Part shown: positions 60,679-64,000 of the stretch, piece after piece | Layout: the number at the start of each line of letters is the position of its first letter | Numbering within the stretch: position 1 is the first letter of the stretch | DNA from: Onchidella celtica | Lineage: Eukaryota > Mollusca > Gastropoda > Systellommatophora > Onchidiidae | Length of the DNA stretch: 64,000 bases | Direction: 5' to 3' | Assembly (NCBI GenBank): GCA_963931925.1 | Contig: OZ007582.1 | Location: 22,472,224-22,536,223 of the forward strand | Notes under the pieces: generated by a model | Databases searched by the model: none | The model's input: the letters and a program-made list of their open reading frames with translations, nothing else | What the model was told of the DNA's origin: nothing | Program-made: the position numbers and the translations under genes

Positions 60679-61922
60679 TGTCAAGAACAGGTTTAATTCA
60701 TAAATGTTTCCACTGACTAAATTTTTGTGAGAGAGCAGTGAGTAATTTTTACAAACGTAATTATTGTGCGAGCCAGCATAACTTGGTCTCGTAAACAATT
60801 TGTTTTGAACAGTTTTTTTCCTAAAAGATAGACAGAAGGTGTGGGGAAGGATAGACGGACAGCGTAGGTGTGCATGACTGAGCACTTTTTATATCTCGTG
60901 TTTTGAACTAGGTTTAGTAGAGAGGGAAGGGGTGAGTAGGAATTAAATGTTATTGAGACGTCTGTTGGCGTACAGAAAATCCGTGATCCAGAGTAAAAGC
61001 TCGGGGTTTTGAACATGTTAAGAATTTATTACTATAAAATTACATTTTATTGTCTTGAGTGATTCGACCTTTGATGTCGACCCAAGGTCGTTGCATAGGG
61101 CTGTTACTTAAAATAACTCGGTTCGGCAGCTGAGCTAGAGGTGGTTGCACCAATCAAATGTATGAATCTGGACGGAAGGTCGAGACATAGCTTTAGTATT
61201 TAAACCCGTGCAGAGCTTAGATAGATGCCACATGTAGACAATCCATTTACGAGGTGGACGGCGAGCTCTCAGCCAGATGAGAAGTCATAGAGACGCAGCG
61301 ATTGAGCTATGTACAGTGATGGAGCATTGTCAGAAATCTACGCTCCTGAGCCCAAGCCTACTTGTTTGAGCATTAAACCCACAGCGCTAATATCAACAGC
61401 CCTCACATTGTGAGGGCCGAATGGTGAGCTAAGATTTTAATTCCATGCTGAATTTACAGCCACCTACACATGTAGACTGTTGACCGGTACTGCCAGACCA
61501 CATGCATTTCCCGCGACCACGTGTGAACTACACCAGAGCGCGCCTGGCAGAGACGCTATATAAATATGTTTTAGTATGAAGAGAGATAGAACTTTAAACC
61601 TTACAGGATCCGTCGCCCTCGGGCGCGGATTCTTTTGAATGTAAATTTATTGTGACTTAGATAACTTCATGTTACATTGCCTTAAGTACTTCATAGTTGC
61701 TCCTCAGCTTAGTTGAGCATTTTCAGTTGCTATTGTATTCGCTATCTATTGTATATTTTATCTTTGAATTTGTTAGATATATAAACTTTGCAGTCTGTTA
61801 CTCAAATTGATTTATTTAGTTTTTAGAGTGAAAGTTGTTTAATTGTTTTTTTTTTTTTTGTGCTCGTGTGATTGGGAAGCGGACCTCTTGATCTATATTC
61901 CCCAAAATCCCGATCCGCGACA
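60679..61922 (+). mobile_element. Solo LTR of an LTR retrotransposon, 1,244 bp
   Basis: Starts TGTCAAGAACAGG and ends GATCCGCGACA (TG...CA), flanked by the 5-bp duplication CCGGG at 60674-60678 and 61923-61927. A TATA-like TATATAAATA lies at 61557-61566 and a GC-rich stretch (CGCCCTCGGGCGCGG) follows, compatible with promoter and leader. Removing it restores the continuity of the foldback arm. The orientation (plus) is inferred from the TATA position. There is no internal region, so the family is not assignable. Confidence 0.8.
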
Positions 61923-62350
61923 CCGGGTATATTCTGGGCGGGGGGTATATTTTGGCCTGTTACACCGGTACTGTTACCCAAGTCGGTGGCTTTCCCTTGG
62001 TTGGAGTGCCGTGGTCAGCTGAGTCGGAGTTTGTGAGAAGCAAAGGCAGATCACCCTCTCACACCTCGGAAACCTGTTTCTCTGTTTTTGGATCTTTTTA
62101 CACTGCACTCGATCCTTTTCCTACAAAACAGAAAAACGTGGGGGAAAAGACCACTCGAGGAGAATGAATGTCTCTCCAGAGGAAAGAATAGATGTTTTGG
62201 TATTGTATCCAGAAAACTTTGTACCCCTTTGTACGCCCCCTTACGTTTCGTTCCCCCCCCCCCTTCACCACCTTTTGGCCTTGTCGCCCCCTGGTGCCAC
62301 TTGTGTCGTTTTTGCTCCTGAGGCGAAATTGCCTCTGTTGAGAACCACTG

Positions 62351-62797
62351 CTCTGTGGCGTGAATTGCCTTTTATGTTTCCTTCTTTATTTTTTTCCTCT
62401 AATCTCTCTTTTACCATAGCCTGTCTTCGTCCATCTACCATTTTTTCCCCCCCAATCTTTTGTTCTGGCCCGTTTTACTTCGTTGTTTCCTTTTTTTAAA
62501 CTTTAGAATCACAATTCTTCCCGTTAATAGCAATAATAAATATTTTGAATCGAGAGTTCATCTTTTTTATTTTTTTCTTTGTTACTTGTCTTTCCCTTGA
62601 CAATGTCCTCTTTCTCCTTCACTTTATTAAATATATCTTTGAATTCTTTCTTTCTTACGCGCCTCACCAACACGCTGTCTTTGTTATGCATGTATTACAA
62701 ACTATACTTGTTATTAATTTACACGATGACTGTTTATTGGGTACGCTCGCATCTCGCCCCGGCGGTGATGTCGAGCGATGTTTTGCCATAATAGTAC
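62351..62797. other. Intergenic, pyrimidine-rich, nothing recognised
   Basis: T/C-rich sequence between the nested stack and the mariner remnant. Open frames here reflect low complexity. Confidence 0.4.
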
Positions 62798-63290
62798 GAG
62801 GGGTGTCTGAAAAGTTTTAAGCATAACCTATAAGGAGGATTGCTAGATGGCTAAAACTATGTCTTTTGGAAAGTGCAATCTCTTGTAACTATTCCTGCCC
62901 ATTTTCGAGATTCTAACATGTTCTTTTCTTTTTTCTGCAAATTTTTTAATAAGCAGAGGTCAAGGTTTAAAGGAAAAATGGAGTAAATTGAATATCGCGC
63001 AGTTATTAAGTACCTTATATGAAAGGCATGACATGTTCAGAAATTCATGAGGATATGGTGAAAACATTAGCAGAGAGTGCCCCTTCATATGCAACAGTCA
63101 CACACTGGGTCAGAGAATTCAAGCGTGGCAGGGAGAGTGTTGAAGATGACCCAAGATAACCTTGACCTTGCTCTGCAGATGGTTATGCAAGATCGCCGAT
63201 TATCATGTTGTCAGATAGCTGAGCAACTTGTGATCTCCACTGAGCGAGGAGAAAACATTTTGACAAAAAAGCTATGTAATGTGTATATGC
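62798..63290 (+). mobile_element. Mariner remnant (5' TIR and N-terminal transposase part)
   Basis: CGAGGGGTGTCTGAAAAGTT after TA (62796-62797) is a classic mariner left TIR. The right half and right TIR are absent, so this is a truncated copy. Confidence 0.8.
62980..63270 (+). pseudogene. Mariner transposase N-terminal fragment
   Basis: Begins MEQ-like but with a stop in place of Gln, then IEYRAVIKYL. It continues after further stops as SEIHEDMVKTLAESAPSYAT then VTHWVREFKRGRESVEDDPR, the two helix-turn-helix region, and, after a shift, QMVMQDRRLSCCQIAEQL. The DDD catalytic domain is missing. Confidence 0.8.
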
Positions 63291-63299
63291 TTAAAACAA

Positions 63300-64000
63300 T
63301 GGCTAATTAAACACATTTCCCCACTTTTTACATTAACAAAATTTCCATAAATTGTGAAAGCTGGTGTTCCACTTTATCTGAGATAAAGATCTTTTTGGGA
63401 GCCCCAAGACAAGGGGGTTACAAGAGCTTACATGTTTGACATCAAACTCCAGTCCCTCCAAAAGGTAATTGATAGTAGAAGAATGGCCAAGGTTGTAAGG
63501 CTTTTCGAAGTATAAATCTGCAGGGACCCTCCAGTAAATCATATAAGAGTCAAGTTACTCAGTGGAATACATAAATCCTTGAATGAGGAGAACGTATATT
63601 AATTACATGTCTCTGGGACTCTGACTGAGTGAAGTCACAACACTGTGGAATGTTCACGGTAGTCGATGATGGTAACTTCAGAGCCTGGTTGATTTCTATT
63701 TTGTAACCCCCCCCCCCCCCAAAGCACATTATATACACATTCCAACACATGCTAGCAGGTAGAACTCTATCTCAGTTTGGTTTCAGCCAAGGAGCTTATA
63801 ATACTATAAGCTCCTTGGTTTCAGCTTGCTTTTTCTTTGTCTCTTTGCAACAGTGGGTATCAAACTGTGAAGAGCAGGGGATACTTGCGATAGATGTGAT
63901 AGCATGATTACTTTCAGCTGGTCTTCTGGCCGCCTCATCCCTCCTGCTTGATTTTCAAGTTTTTTAACTGATGAATGCACCAGCTCACCTCCTTGCTCGC
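63300..64000. other. Right edge, no gene recognised
   Basis: AT-rich DNA with a C homopolymer at 63707-63720 and a perfect palindrome at 63787-63818. No coding match was found. Confidence 0.4.
63787..63818. repeat. Perfect 14-bp-arm palindrome flanked by an 11-bp duplication
   Basis: CCAAGGAGCTTATA, loop ATAC, TATAAGCTCCTTGG. The word TTGGTTTCAGC occurs on both sides, overlapping the arms, as if a tiny foldback or template-switch event duplicated the target. Confidence 0.75.

Larger units (their letters stand above)
57905..61967. mobile_element. Foldback element with ~1.28-kb inverted arms
   Basis: The left arm 57905-59180 and right arm (about 59510-60678 plus 61923-61967) are inverted copies, perhaps 75-80% alike by eye, around a loop of about 330 bp. 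Matching blocks include CAAGTCAAGACC, TTGTATATCAATGC, CTGCTGGATGATGGAATTGC, CAAGTGGATCTGGACAGG and TTCAATGGATCATGTT. The outer 150 bp carry many GGGGTATA and CTGGGCTAGGCCAG motifs. GTAC flanks both ends (57901-57904, 61968-61971) and may be the target duplication. There is no transposase; only the foldback class can be stated. Confidence 0.75.
57641..62350. mobile_element. Probable hAT-type MITE hosting nested insertions
   Basis: The left end CAGTAATTTTCAACC with following GCCCCTTGAGCCCC, and the right end GTTGAGAACCACTG preceded by TCGCCCCCTGG, match the CAGTGGTTCTCAACC type termini known from many animal hAT (Charlie-like) elements. Between them lie the foldback element and its solo LTR. 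An 8-bp target duplication was not found, so the two ends could belong to separate copies. Confidence 0.45.

Overview
This is a repeat-rich, AT-rich animal nuclear genomic window. Its genes are split into many short exons with GT-AG introns. I infer a lophotrochozoan, most likely a mollusc and possibly a gastropod, from the intron style, the mix of RTE-like, L2/CR1-like, HERO-like, mariner, pogo/Tigger-like and TTAA elements, and the frequent AGATCT and TAGGCCTA motifs. The species cannot be named from the sequence alone. No CRISPR array, operon, tRNA or rRNA gene was seen.

Three host genes are supported. (1) CDV3, minus strand, 2358-3198: the first two coding exons, with the rest probably off the left edge. 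(2) SLC49A4 (DIRC2), plus strand, 8611-32914: a complete lysosomal MFS transporter model of 14 coding exons in which every splice phase agrees (539 residues). (3) RPE, minus strand, 45468-57424: complete ribulose-phosphate 3-epimerase in five phase-0 coding exons (231 residues). CDV3 and SLC49A4 are head to head. SLC49A4 and RPE are tail to tail. The three do not form an evident pathway.

Most of the rest is mobile DNA. Between CDV3 and SLC49A4 lies a full-length RTE-like non-LTR retrotransposon (4434-7750) with a perfect 12-bp target duplication and two frameshifts. SLC49A4 introns hold several TTAA-flanked (piggyBac-type) MITEs, an 18-bp-TIR element, a tRNA-derived SINE, a pogo/Tigger-like element (27474-29228), an L2/CR1 3' fragment, and a 644-bp inverted repeat whose arms look identical and which encloses exons 6 and 7. 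The intergenic stretch 33.8-45.4 kb has two more Tigger-type elements, one carrying a SINE and an RNase H retroelement fragment, plus minisatellites and a hAT-like MITE. RPE intron 3 carries a third copy of the large Tigger-like family, split by a 3.5-kb HERO/R2-like retrotransposon with a restriction-like endonuclease.

The most striking structure is upstream of RPE, from about 57.64 to 62.35 kb. There a probable hAT MITE contains a foldback element with arms of about 1.28 kb and about 330 bp of loop, and its right arm is split by a 1,244-bp solo LTR with a CCGGG target duplication. A degraded mariner lies beyond it.
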